This document shows positions 8,535 through 15,802 of a DNA stretch of 44,008 nt, piece by piece; the stretch's first letter is position 1; each line of letters starts with the position of its first letter. The DNA is from Candidatus Vagococcus giribetii (GTDB lineage Bacteria > Bacillota > Bacilli > Lactobacillales > Vagococcaceae), in contig NZ_JAFLVX010000024.1 of the NCBI RefSeq assembly GCF_017316185.1, positions 6,027 through 50,034 on the forward strand, read 5' to 3'. Under the pieces are notes generated by a model. It saw only the letters and a list, made by a program, of their open reading frames with translations, was not told the DNA's origin and made no database searches. The position numbers were made by a program, and so were the translations under genes.

Positions 8535-8747
8535 TTAAAATAGATCTGTTACGATTGTTTCGGTGTACTTCGCAGATTTTGTTTCCACGTACATTTTGTC
8601 ACCATTCTTTTCAAAGACGTCAAGAGCAACGATGCCGTCCATCACTTCTTTGACTTCTTCAGCACTCAAGTCTTCTCGAGCAACTGTGGGTCTTAGTTGT
8701 GCATTTTTTCCTGCTTCATTTAAAAAGGTCATTGTTAGTTTTTTCAT
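8535..8747 (-). CDS. DUF2922 small protein
   Basis: This 70-residue soluble protein begins MKKLTMTFLNEAGKNAQL and ends with the typical YTETIVTDLF tail, which fits DUF2922. No function is established for the family. GGGAGAG lies 7 bp before the ATG. The gene starts 14 bp after the DUF1659 stop, so the two are co-transcribed. In Firmicutes this pair is commonly found together, sometimes near YvrJ and unusual sigma factors (family knowledge from memory). Confidence 0.85.
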   Translation of the reverse strand: MKKLTMTFLNEAGKNAQLRPTVAREDLSAEEVKEVMDGIVALDVFEKNGDKMYVETKSAKYTETIVTDLF

Positions 8748-8761
8748 TGGTCATCTCTCCC

Positions 8762-8974
8762 TTATTTAATATTAATACGTTGTTTTTCGACTAACATCAC
8801 GGTGTTTAAATCTTCTTCTGTTGGTGCTAGTTGGCCCATTAACTTAGCGAAGTTACCGATGCTATCTGTTGAGGCACTTTCTTGAATGTTTCCTAGACTT
8901 TGCTTACGTGCTTTGTTTTCTCCGACTGGGCTATAAATCAACTCTAATTTTTTACTTTCAAATACTGCTTCCAT
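8762..8974 (-). CDS. DUF1659 small protein
   Basis: A protein of about 70 residues, MEAVFESKKLELIY onward, with the conserved ending VMLVEKQRINI that fits DUF1659. The ATG at 8974 is preferred over a GTG at 8983 because AAAGGA is properly spaced from the ATG and almost touches the GTG. It forms a pair with the DUF2922 gene. Its function is unknown. It follows the sigma factor gene by about 80 bp, a gap that contains two inverted repeats. Confidence 0.85.
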   Translation of the reverse strand: MEAVFESKKLELIYSPVGENKARKQSLGNIQESASTDSIGNFAKLMGQLAPTEEDLNTVMLVEKQRINIK

Positions 8975-9042
8975 GTGTGTCACTTCCTTTAAGTTTTTTG
9001 TAAGTGGCGCGTCTTACACTACTAGTAACGAAGTGAAAAGCC

Positions 9043-9056
9043 AAAGTGTCCACTTT
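9043..9056. promoter_or_regulatory. Inverted repeat between sigma gene and DUF1659
   Basis: AAAGTG-TC-CACTTT is a perfect 6-bp inverted repeat with a 2-nt centre, starting at the stop codon of the sigma gene. A second inverted repeat, GTAAG/CTTAC, spans 9000-9017. The spacing suggests a protein-binding site rather than a hairpin. It could control the DUF1659-DUF2922 pair. Confidence 0.35.
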
Positions 9057-9553
9057 TATTTTAAAAAAGCTAAACTTTTTAAAGCAACCTTGTCACGCCA
9101 GTTGTAAACAGTCTGACGAGAGACCTGATGTTTTTTGGCAATAGCGCTCATTGTTAGCTCGTTGACATAAGCATCTTCTAAAAATAAAGCTTCTTGTTTA
9201 TTGAGTTTTGGAGTTAGCTGAGCAATAAAGTCCTTGATCTCGATTAAATCCTCTTCAGGTGAAGCCGGTAATTCATTTAGCAGTGTTTCTTGATCGTCAT
9301 GAATGAGCTTGTCTTGATGGGAGATATTTTTTCTGATTTCATCAGTGATTTTCCAGTAGATACGCTGATAGACATAGTTGTGAAAGGCATCCAAGGGTTT
9401 ACCTGAAGCAACAAATGAGCGATGAGTATCAATTAAGACCCAGCGAGCTATTTGCAAGTAATCTTCAAAATCAGGATGGTAATGAGTGATGTGGCATTTT
9501 TTTAAGGCACCAAGGATTAAGACATGGTGTTGTTCTAATAGTTCGTTTTCCAT
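9056..9553 (-). CDS. Sigma-70-family RNA polymerase sigma factor, ComX/SigH-like size
   Basis: The 165-residue protein has a region-2-like N-terminal half (DFEDYLQIARWVLIDTHRSF, then a helix with YVYQRIYWKITDEIRK) and a C-terminal region-4-like helix-turn-helix (LTMSAIAKKHQVSRQTVYNW). That two-part form is typical of small alternative sigma factors. GAGGAG lies 9 bp before the ATG. It heads a minus-strand run with DUF1659 and DUF2922 and is divergent from the ComK-like gene. A 12-bp palindrome lies 29-40 bp upstream of the start codon and may be an operator. Its target promoters are unknown; the DUF pair and GH25 gene are obvious candidates. Confidence 0.82.
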   Translation of the reverse strand: MENELLEQHHVLILGALKKCHITHYHPDFEDYLQIARWVLIDTHRSFVASGKPLDAFHNYVYQRIYWKITDEIRKNISHQDKLIHDDQETLLNELPASPEEDLIEIKDFIAQLTPKLNKQEALFLEDAYVNELTMSAIAKKHQVSRQTVYNWRDKVALKSLAFLK

Positions 9554-9578
9554 ATAGGGAACTCCTCAAGTAGTTAGA

Positions 9579-9595
9579 TTGGACTGGCCAGTCAA
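9579..9595. promoter_or_regulatory. Palindromic operator-like site upstream of the sigma gene
   Basis: TTGGACTGGCCAGTCAA contains the perfect 12-bp palindrome GACTGGCCAGTC (9582-9593), with further matching T/A pairs around it. It resembles TetR-type operators in size and symmetry. It lies close to the sigma start codon, where a bound repressor would block expression. No TetR gene is in the window. Confidence 0.5.
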
Positions 9596-9814
9596 GAAGG
9601 AGTATAGAAAAATAGAAGGAGCTAAACAAATTTAAAAAAATAACAAAATGAAGGCAAAATAAATGAAAATAGCTGTTATTAATGGTTATTTAGTAGAGTA
9701 AGCTAGATTTTTTGCTTGTTTGCGTATTTTTTCGTCAAGAGAGCATTTATTTCTTTAGTTACACGGTAGTAAATAAGTGATACATTAAAAAGTTCGTAAA
9801 AGGGGATTAAAATA

Positions 9815-9844
9815 TTGGATGTGAAAACTAATCTATGGTAATAT
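9815..9844 (+). promoter_or_regulatory. Promoter for the ComK-like gene
   Basis: TTGGAT, an 18-bp spacer and TAATAT, with TG one base before the -10 (TGGTAATAT). The -10 is 56 bp before the ATG at 9901. Confidence 0.5.
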
Positions 9845-9900
9845 TTTTTATTGTTAAGCGTTTTCAAATAGATGGATAAAAAAACAGAGAAGGTGACTAA

Positions 9901-10665
9901 ATGTGTTTAGAGCAAGACATTCGTGACAAGTATGTGGCATTAAGAGTTGGAAAAGAGATTAAACTATCCGAGTTGGTTGAAAAATGTTCAACGGGTTGGA
10001 TTTATAAAAGTAATGTCAAGTTGGATCATCAATTAATGTGTATTATTAGTATGAAGAATCATGAGGAGTATAATTCTCTCGTCTTAAGTGTCTCTCAGCC
10101 ACCTGTTGTCACCAAAGCCACCAGCTCAGAGTTGATAGAAGCCAACCGTCATTCCAGTGACGAATTTAAACTAACGAAAAAAATACTTGATTGTGTCTAT
10201 GGTCAAAAGCAGTATCTCTACCCGCACATGTCTAGTGAACATGTCATAGCACCATTAGAAGGTGAGTCAAAGGGAAACGTTGACTACATCAATGTCTTAG
10301 CAATAGATAGAATCAGTAAATTTAGTGAGTATCAGACAGTGATTAGCTTTTGCAATGACCTAGATATTATCGTTCCTAAAAGTCTGTCTTGTGTGGAAAA
10401 AAGATTAGAAAGATACCTGCAACATTTTGTGAGTTATCATTATATCAATGGCCTAGTCAAAGAAGATGAGTCTGGATCTGGTTTATTTAGTCAGTGGCAA
10501 GGCTCTTACTATGAAGGAAAAGAAGAGTTAGTTAATGAGGCTATTTGGCTCACTCAGAAGAGTAAAAAAGAGATCGATAGTTTGAAAAGTGTTTATGCTT
10601 TGTTAAAGAGTCATTCACCTGAAGAGATCAATACCTTGATTGATGACTTTTATGACAATAAATGA
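9901..10665 (+). CDS. Uncharacterised protein with a ComK-like region
   Basis: A 254-residue soluble protein with no signal or membrane segment. GAAGGTGAC precedes the ATG. The part from about residue 100 to 185 can be laid over ComK by eye: QYLYPHMSS matches the F-L-F-P-T-x-S-S stretch of ComK, DYINVLAIDRISKF lies where ComK has its W-I-x-x-x-x-V-x-x-F segment, and VPKSLSCVEKRLERYLQHF lies where ComK has P-x-S-y-x-S-x-x-x-Q-x-x-R. The N-terminal 90 and C-terminal 60 residues have no recognised match. If real, it would be a DNA-binding transcription activator, perhaps of competence genes. The divergent sigma factor fits a regulatory locus. The gene is certain; the family is tentative. Confidence 0.6.
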   Translation: MCLEQDIRDKYVALRVGKEIKLSELVEKCSTGWIYKSNVKLDHQLMCIISMKNHEEYNSLVLSVSQPPVVTKATSSELIEANRHSSDEFKLTKKILDCVYGQKQYLYPHMSSEHVIAPLEGESKGNVDYINVLAIDRISKFSEYQTVISFCNDLDIIVPKSLSCVEKRLERYLQHFVSYHYINGLVKEDESGSGLFSQWQGSYYEGKEELVNEAIWLTQKSKKEIDSLKSVYALLKSHSPEEINTLIDDFYDNK

Positions 10666-10677
10666 GAATCTATTTCT

Positions 10678-10706
10678 TTTTTAGGTAGTCTGTGATACTT
10701 TATAAT
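10678..10706 (+). promoter_or_regulatory. Promoter for tagD
   Basis: A consensus TATAAT at 10701-10706 has a weak -35 (TTTTTA) 17 bp upstream. The -10 is 33 bp before the tagD ATG. Confidence 0.5.
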
Positions 10707-10739
10707 TAGAGTTTAATAAATAAAGGATGGAATTTAACT

Positions 10740-11141
10740 ATGAGAAAAGTAATCACATATGGTACATTTGATTTACTACACTATGGACATATTAATTTAT
10801 TAAGAAGAGCAAAAGAACAAGGGGACTACCTGATTGTTGTGTTATCAACAGATGAGTTCAACTGGAATGAAAAGCAAAAGAAATGCTATTTCTCTTATGA
10901 AAAACGTAAGATGTTACTTGAAGCAATCCGCTATGTGGATTTAGTTATCCCTGAAAATAACTGGGATCAAAAAATGACAGACATCGAAGAATTTAAAGTA
11001 GATGTGTTTGTTATGGGAGATGACTGGAAAGGTAAGTTTGACTTTGTCAAAGAAACTGGCGCTGAAGTTGTTTACTTAGAACGTACACCGGAAATTTCTA
11101 CCTCTCAAATCAAAAAAGATTTAAACGATAAAAAGATTTAA
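10740..11141 (+). CDS. tagD: Glycerol-3-phosphate cytidylyltransferase
   Basis: The 133-residue protein has the complete cytidylyltransferase signature: YGTFDLLHYGHINLL with the H-x-G-H nucleotide site near the N-terminus, and the C-terminal R-T-x-x-I-S-T-S motif as RTPEISTS. The length equals that of B. subtilis TagD. It makes CDP-glycerol from CTP and glycerol-3-phosphate for teichoic acid synthesis in the cytoplasm. It is a single-gene transcript with its own promoter and a terminator. It suggests the strain makes a glycerol-phosphate-containing wall polymer. Confidence 0.95.
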   Translation: MRKVITYGTFDLLHYGHINLLRRAKEQGDYLIVVLSTDEFNWNEKQKKCYFSYEKRKMLLEAIRYVDLVIPENNWDQKMTDIEEFKVDVFVMGDDWKGKFDFVKETGAEVVYLERTPEISTSQIKKDLNDKKI

Positions 11142-11147
11142 TGATAT

Positions 11148-11191
11148 ACACAACAATTTGTCTATTAAAAGGATGATTTGTTGTGTTTTTT
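11148..11191 (+). terminator. Terminator after tagD
   Basis: ACACAACAA (11148-11156) pairs with TTGTTGTGT (11178-11186) around a 21-nt loop and is followed by a run of T. Confidence 0.75.
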
Positions 11192-11219
11192 AGTATATGA
11201 AAAAGAAAAAAGGGTATTC

Positions 11220-11248
11220 TTACCAAATATTGATAAGTATGGTAAACT
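11220..11248 (+). promoter_or_regulatory. Promoter for galU
   Basis: TTACCA (4 of 6 matches to the -35 consensus) is followed after 17 bp by TAAACT with an extended TG, giving TGGTAAACT. It lies 56 bp before the galU ATG. Confidence 0.55.
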
Positions 11249-11303
11249 GTAGAAAGTTATGTTTATTATGAAAAAATAAAAATGAGTTAAGTAGGAGATA
11301 ATT

Positions 11304-12218
11304 ATGCAAAAAGTTAGAAAAGCCGTTATACCAGCAGCAGGATTAGGAACAAGATTCTTGCCAGCTACAAAAGCAATGGCTAAAGAAATGTTACCAATTG
11401 TGGATAAACCAACGATTCAATTTATTGTAGAAGAAGCCCTTGCGTCAGGTATTGAGGATATCTTGATTGTGACAGGTAAAGCGAAACGACCAATTGAAGA
11501 TCATTTTGATTCAAACTTAGAGTTAGAGATGAACTTAAAAGAAAAAGGAAAAGATGATTTGCTTCAATTGGTAACGGAAACAACTGGCTTAAATTTGCAT
11601 TTTATTCGCCAATCTCACCCGTTAGGATTAGGTCATGCAGTTTTACAAGCAAAATCATTTGTGGGCAATGAGCCATTTATCGTAATGCTTGGGGATGACT
11701 TAATGGAAGATAAGATTCCTTTATCAAAACAATTAATTAACAACTATGAAGCAACTCATGCGTCAACCATTGCTGTTATGGAGGTTCCTCATAAAGATGT
11801 GGATAAATACGGCATTATTAATCCAGGTGAAGAAGTAGAAAAAGACTTGTTCAACGTGATTAATTTTGTAGAAAAGCCAAAAGTAGAAGAAGCTCCAAGT
11901 AACATGGCTATTATTGGTCGTTACTTATTAACACCAGAGATTTTCGGTATCTTAGAAAACCAAAAACCAGGTGCAGGAAATGAAATCCAATTAACAGATG
12001 CCATTGATACATTAAACAAAACACAACGCGTTTTCGCACATAAATATACAGGTACCCGATACGATGTAGGAGATAAATTTGGCTTCATGAAGACAAGTTT
12101 AGAGTATAGTTTAAGACATCCTCAAATTAAAGATGACATGAAACAACTTATCTTAGATTTAAGTGATGAGATTCGTGAGAATGAGAAAAAAACTTCTAAG
12201 AAAAAAGAAGACAAATAA
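11304..12218 (+). CDS. galU: UTP-glucose-1-phosphate uridylyltransferase
   Basis: The 304-residue protein has the GalU N-terminus [19 protein letters not shown] followed by [14 protein letters not shown], the metal-site segment MLGDDLM, and the conserved NFVEKP and [12 protein letters not shown] blocks. It makes UDP-glucose for glycolipid anchors, teichoic acid glucosylation and polysaccharides. TAGGAGAT precedes the ATG. It is monocistronic, with its own promoter and a strong terminator. The C-terminus is a lysine-rich tail ([11 protein letters not shown]). Confidence 0.97.
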   Translation: MQKVRKAVIPAAGLGTRFLPATKAMAKEMLPIVDKPTIQFIVEEALASGIEDILIVTGKAKRPIEDHFDSNLELEMNLKEKGKDDLLQLVTETTGLNLHFIRQSHPLGLGHAVLQAKSFVGNEPFIVMLGDDLMEDKIPLSKQLINNYEATHASTIAVMEVPHKDVDKYGIINPGEEVEKDLFNVINFVEKPKVEEAPSNMAIIGRYLLTPEIFGILENQKPGAGNEIQLTDAIDTLNKTQRVFAHKYTGTRYDVGDKFGFMKTSLEYSLRHPQIKDDMKQLILDLSDEIRENEKKTSKKKEDK

Positions 12219-12230
12219 GAAAATACTAAT

Positions 12231-12268
12231 AAAAAAACATTGTTATTTTTTTATAACGATGTTTTTTT
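12231..12268 (+). terminator. Terminator after galU
   Basis: ACATTGTTAT (12237-12246) pairs with ATAACGATGT (12253-12262), one G-T wobble, 6-nt T loop. It is flanked by A7 and T7, so it is possibly bidirectional. Confidence 0.85.
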
Positions 12269-12594
12269 ATGGCTTTGAAACTCAATCTTAAGAAAAATTT
12301 AGATATTTTTTTGTCTTTTTTTTTGAATATAAAGAAATCATAATAGACAATTTAGGAACAAAATAATAAAAAGAGAGCTGTTTAAAAGAGATAAAAATAA
12401 TGGGATAATGTCTTTAATTATTCATAAATTTTAAGAATAAAACACGTTTATGAAAAATATATATAAAGATTATTTAATGACTATTTTGACACGTAGGCTT
12501 TATTTAATCGAAATATTTGCAAGAAGAAACTTATTTTTTAATCTATTATTCATTAGCAAAATCTGTTAAAGTAACTATAACGTCTATTTTTTTT

Positions 12595-12616
12595 AGATAA
12601 TACATCGTTATTATCT
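12595..12616. repeat. 8-bp perfect inverted repeat in the WxL leader
   Basis: AGATAATA-CATCGT-TATTATCT. It follows a T tract and has no T tract after it on either strand, so it is not a normal terminator. An operator or a leader hairpin is possible. Confidence 0.5.
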
Positions 12617-12957
12617 GAAAAGGGACTTATTTTTGCTTTAATGCCTAAAAATGTTTTTTAAAGTTGTTAATACTACTTATTGTTTGTTTCTGTTCTTCAA
12701 GTTAATTGTTTTGAACATGCATCGTCCTGACCATGTATGTTGATTTGTTGAGATGAGTTATCTGTGAAGAAGGGAATAGGTAAAAACTATTTTTAAAAAG
12801 ATGTTCGAAAATGGATTGATTACTGATAGAATAATTATTAGGATTTTTAGGCGACAACTAGGCTAATTAATTATCAATAGATTATCGATTTATTGATTTA
12901 GTTAGATAAAAACATCGTAATAGAGGAGGAGATTAGGAAAGGGATCTATGTAGAAGA

Positions 12958-13040
12958 TACTAGTTATTATCTACCTTGTTATGTTGTCTTGTTCAAAAAA
13001 GGTTATTTTAAAAATATGAACATAGTTCATCTAACTAGTA
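12958..13040. repeat. Nested inverted repeats just before the first WxL-locus gene
   Basis: TACTAGTTA (12958-12966) is complementary to TAACTAGTA (13032-13040). Inside lies a small hairpin, ATGAAC-ATA-GTTCAT (13016-13030). The downstream arm ends 19 bp before the ATG at 13059, close to AAAGGAGG, so folding could affect translation. Confidence 0.45.
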
Positions 13041-13058
13041 ATTGTAAAGGAGGATAAT

Positions 13059-13337
13059 ATGAAAAAAATAGTTTTATGCTTGTTTATCTTAGGAATAGTA
13101 GGAATGTCATCTCATGTAACTGCATCTGAAATGAAAAGTGAAGTAGGGATTGAATTTAGTGAAACAATTAAGGATCCACCTAAAAAAAGATTACCAGATA
13201 CGGATTCTCCTAAATCGTTTTTACCTAAAACAGGGGACGTAAAAGGAGAGTCAATAAAATATTCTTTTATAGGGTTGGCTATTCTTGCTTCAGTGGTTTT
13301 ATTTCTAAAGGTAAATAGAAAGAGAGGAGAGATATGA
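13059..13337 (+). CDS. Short LPXTG cell-wall-anchored protein of the WxL locus
   Basis: The 92-residue protein has a signal peptide (about residues 1-23, ending VTASE), a short mature part, the sortase motif LPKTG at residues 55-59, a hydrophobic helix and the basic tail NRKRGEI. Sortase A should link it to peptidoglycan. Such mini-LPXTG proteins are a usual member of WxL loci (family knowledge), but their role is unclear. AAAGGAGG precedes the ATG. It overlaps the next gene by 4 bp (ATGA). Confidence 0.92.
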   Translation: MKKIVLCLFILGIVGMSSHVTASEMKSEVGIEFSETIKDPPKKRLPDTDSPKSFLPKTGDVKGESIKYSFIGLAILASVVLFLKVNRKRGEI

Positions 13338-14050
13338 GAAAAAAAAAGAAATCACTTTTTTTACTAGGGACTGTGTGCATGTTGTTCAGTGTTCAAGGGC
13401 CAGTTACCTCTGCTGTGACAAGTGGTAGTGTAGGGCTAAAGGGGAATACACAACCTGATATAGCTGTTGACCCAAAAGATGATCAAGAAATAGATAACGA
13501 TAAGGTACCTACTGAAGGTCCATATAGTTTGTCATATGTTTCTGATTTATCCTTCGGAAAACATGTTATACCTGAAAAGGAAACAAGCTATTTCGCGCAC
13601 AATGATGTTGTAAAGATTAAAGAAACACAAAAAGAGAAAGAGGTTCAAAATTTTATTCAAATTTCTGATATGAGTGGCTCCCAAAGTGGTTGGAAGTTAT
13701 ATGTGTCTTCTTCAGATACATTATCGAGTGGTAAAAGCTCTATTGATGGTGTTTCTTACAGTTTTAATCATATTATTGTTCGACCTATACTATCAGATCA
13801 CAATGAGTTTCAATTATCGGATAATTTATATACGCCTAGTCAACCAATTAAGATAGTAAGTTCTTCTAATCAGCAAACCTTGATTGCTGAAGCAAAAGGG
13901 ATAGAAGGACAAGGAAGATGGCATGTATTATTTGGTAATAATCTAAATGAGGGTAATAAAAGTATTTCAATGACGGTTCCAAAAGGAGCTGTGAAAGAAG
14001 CTGGCGTTTATCGTTCAACACTTGTGTGGGATTTTACCAACGCGAAGTAA
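13334..14050 (+). CDS. WxL domain surface protein 1
   Basis: The 238-residue protein has a signal peptide of about 27 residues. The C-terminal WxL domain shows both hallmark motifs: SGWKLYV in the middle and LVWDFTNAK at the end, the latter with Phe in place of the usual Leu. WxL domains bind peptidoglycan non-covalently. Its linker is short and acidic (DPKDDQEIDNDK). It is the most divergent of the six small paralogues here and comes first, overlapping the LPXTG gene. Confidence 0.9.
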   Translation: MRKKKKSLFLLGTVCMLFSVQGPVTSAVTSGSVGLKGNTQPDIAVDPKDDQEIDNDKVPTEGPYSLSYVSDLSFGKHVIPEKETSYFAHNDVVKIKETQKEKEVQNFIQISDMSGSQSGWKLYVSSSDTLSSGKSSIDGVSYSFNHIIVRPILSDHNEFQLSDNLYTPSQPIKIVSSSNQQTLIAEAKGIEGQGRWHVLFGNNLNEGNKSISMTVPKGAVKEAGVYRSTLVWDFTNAK

Positions 14051-14073
14051 TTAAAATTGAGGAGGTTTTAAAT

Positions 14074-14931
14074 TTGAAAAAAGTATGTATAAGTCTATTA
14101 ATGTGTAGTGTTGTTTTAACGTCCTACGGGGTAGTAAATTCGGAGGCAGCAACACGAAATGCTAAGACAATTGGAGATATCACGTTTACAGAAGGTGGCG
14201 GAGAAAATGAAGTAGACACACCTGACCCTAACCCGGATACTTCTCCTGATAAAAAACCAGATCCAAATCCAGAACCTGTTCAAGATGGAGATGCTGGAAA
14301 AGGTGCATTGAAATTTACTTATTTACCTGCCATACATTTCGGGATATCTGAGTTGAATGCTCAAAATATAAGTTACTATTATGCCGAATTAATGGAAAGA
14401 AATTATGGAGATCCAGCTCAGAATGGTGATTATCCAACATTCTTGACAGTGCAAGATGTTCGTGGTGGAGCTAAGGGATGGAAAGTGTCAGCAAAACATG
14501 ATGGCAAATTTATCAATAAGGCAGATACGACAGATGTGTTAAAGGCAAGAATTCAAGTCAATAATGCTAATATCCATACAAATACTTTTACAGAAGCAGC
14601 AGACATTGCAAAATACAAGCCAACGTCTAAAGTAACGGCACAAGGTAATGACTATGTGACAATTTCTAGTGATGCTAGCCAAGAAGTTGAATTAATGGTG
14701 GCTCCAATGGGAACTGGTTATGGGAAGTGGTCTCAAGGATTTGGAGCAACTAACAAACTAACAACTGGTAAAGGAAAAAATGGTATTGAGGATACTGGAA
14801 AAGTAAATTCAACAAAAGTAAATCGTAATTTAGGTGTTCGTTTAGAGTTTCCAGCTCAAGTAGCGCAAACAGATGTAGCTAAAAATAAGTATGAGGCGAC
14901 CATTGTTTGGGGATTAAGTGATACATTATAA
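14074..14931 (+). CDS. WxL domain surface protein 2
   Basis: The start is taken as TTG 14074: AGGAGG lies 8 bp upstream and the protein then begins with a normal signal peptide (KKVCISLLMCSVVLTSYG). Upstream in-frame starts would add a non-signal extension overlapping the previous gene. The mature protein has a Pro/Asp-rich linker (TPDPNPDTSPDKKPDPNPEP), then a WxL domain with GWKVSAK and the C-terminal IVWGLSDTL. It is closest to the next paralogue (shared DVRGGAKGWKVS), so the two are probably a recent duplication. Confidence 0.92.
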   Translation: MKKVCISLLMCSVVLTSYGVVNSEAATRNAKTIGDITFTEGGGENEVDTPDPNPDTSPDKKPDPNPEPVQDGDAGKGALKFTYLPAIHFGISELNAQNISYYYAELMERNYGDPAQNGDYPTFLTVQDVRGGAKGWKVSAKHDGKFINKADTTDVLKARIQVNNANIHTNTFTEAADIAKYKPTSKVTAQGNDYVTISSDASQEVELMVAPMGTGYGKWSQGFGATNKLTTGKGKNGIEDTGKVNSTKVNRNLGVRLEFPAQVAQTDVAKNKYEATIVWGLSDTL

Positions 14932-14950
14932 AATTTAAGGAGACAAAGAT

Positions 14951-15775
14951 ATGAAAAAGATAGTTATTTCTACAATGCTTCTAAGTTCTCTTGTGTTAGG
15001 TACAACTTTAACAGCTAATGCAGAGAATTTTGAAGGGAAAACAAAAGGCGATATTCAACTTAAAGATGGAAAAGGTTCTGAAGGTGGACCTGATGACCCA
15101 GGTGATAAGACAGATCCTGTTGATCCAGAAGTGCCTGAAGAAATTGATCCACCAGAAGATGGAGGAGACAAAACGGAAGGTGCATTGAAATTTGCTTATG
15201 TTCCCAACCTAAAATTTGGTGATAATAACATGATTCAAGCTAAAGGTAACGCACACTATTATGCACGCTATACAAATGTTGTTATTAAAGAGACACAACA
15301 GAAAGAAAAACGAGCAAGTTTCTTCCAAGTAGATGACGTACGTGGTGGTGCAAAAGGCTGGAAGGTTAGTCTAGCGAATAATGGTATTTTCGAAACACCT
15401 GATAAAAAATATTCTATGAAAGCTAATTTGTATATCAATGATATGACAATTCGTACGAATTCAGGAATTGCTGAAAAACCCACTGTAAAAAATGATTTGG
15501 TGGGAACTGAGCTATCTAAATACACTAAAATTTCAACATCAGATAATTCAGGTGTTGAAATTGTAACAGCAGTACCAGGAACTGGTTTTGGTAGTTGGAG
15601 TGTTCGTATCGGTTCAACAGGAAATCCAATTAATCAAGAAGTAAATAATGGGTCTAAGCAAAAAGAGGTTGAAGAAAGAAATCCTGCGGTAATGCTTGAG
15701 GTTTTACCAGGGATGAAAGTAACGGATTCTGTCTATTCAACAGACTTAATTTGGAATTTATCAGATACAATTTAA
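14951..15775 (+). CDS. WxL domain surface protein 3
   Basis: The 274-residue protein has a signal peptide ending near LTANAEN, an acidic Pro-rich linker (GGPDDPGDKTDPVDPEVPEE), then FAYVPNLKFGDN and the WxL motifs DVRGGAKGWKVSLANN and LIWNLSDTI. An AAGGAGA ribosome site precedes the ATG. It shares the DVRGGAKGWKVS block with WxL protein 2. It should be secreted and bind peptidoglycan. Confidence 0.93.
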   Translation: MKKIVISTMLLSSLVLGTTLTANAENFEGKTKGDIQLKDGKGSEGGPDDPGDKTDPVDPEVPEEIDPPEDGGDKTEGALKFAYVPNLKFGDNNMIQAKGNAHYYARYTNVVIKETQQKEKRASFFQVDDVRGGAKGWKVSLANNGIFETPDKKYSMKANLYINDMTIRTNSGIAEKPTVKNDLVGTELSKYTKISTSDNSGVEIVTAVPGTGFGSWSVRIGSTGNPINQEVNNGSKQKEVEERNPAVMLEVLPGMKVTDSVYSTDLIWNLSDTI

Positions 15776-15802
15776 AGCTAAACTACAAGAGGAGTGGAAA
15801 CA

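Larger units (their letters stand above)
9554..9900. other. Divergent intergenic region between sigma factor and ComK-like gene
   Basis: This 347-bp AT-rich stretch has no convincing reading frame. It holds the palindrome at 9579-9595, listed separately, and a promoter at 9815-9844 for the rightward gene. The middle part (about 9600-9800) shows nothing recognisable. Confidence 0.7.
12269..13058. other. 790-bp AT-rich leader/intergenic region before the WxL locus
   Basis: No reading frame worth calling was found on either strand. It contains the inverted repeat at 12595-12616, a strong ribosome-site-like stretch (GAGGAGGAG at 12923-12931, GGAAAGGG at 12936-12943) followed by ATG-TAG at 12948-12953, and paired repeats near 12958-13040. 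A TTGACA at 12486-12491 could be a -35 but lacks a good -10. The length is unusual for this gene-dense window and suggests a long untranslated leader or a decayed gene. Confidence 0.6.

Noticed and set aside
7657-9553. A prophage remnant, suggested by the endolysin-like GH25 gene
   Set aside because: No capsid, tail, integrase or holin gene is near, and the partners are a sigma factor and DUF1659/DUF2922 proteins.
12486-12514. TTGACA as the -35 of a WxL operon promoter
   Set aside because: No acceptable -10 lies 16-18 bp downstream.
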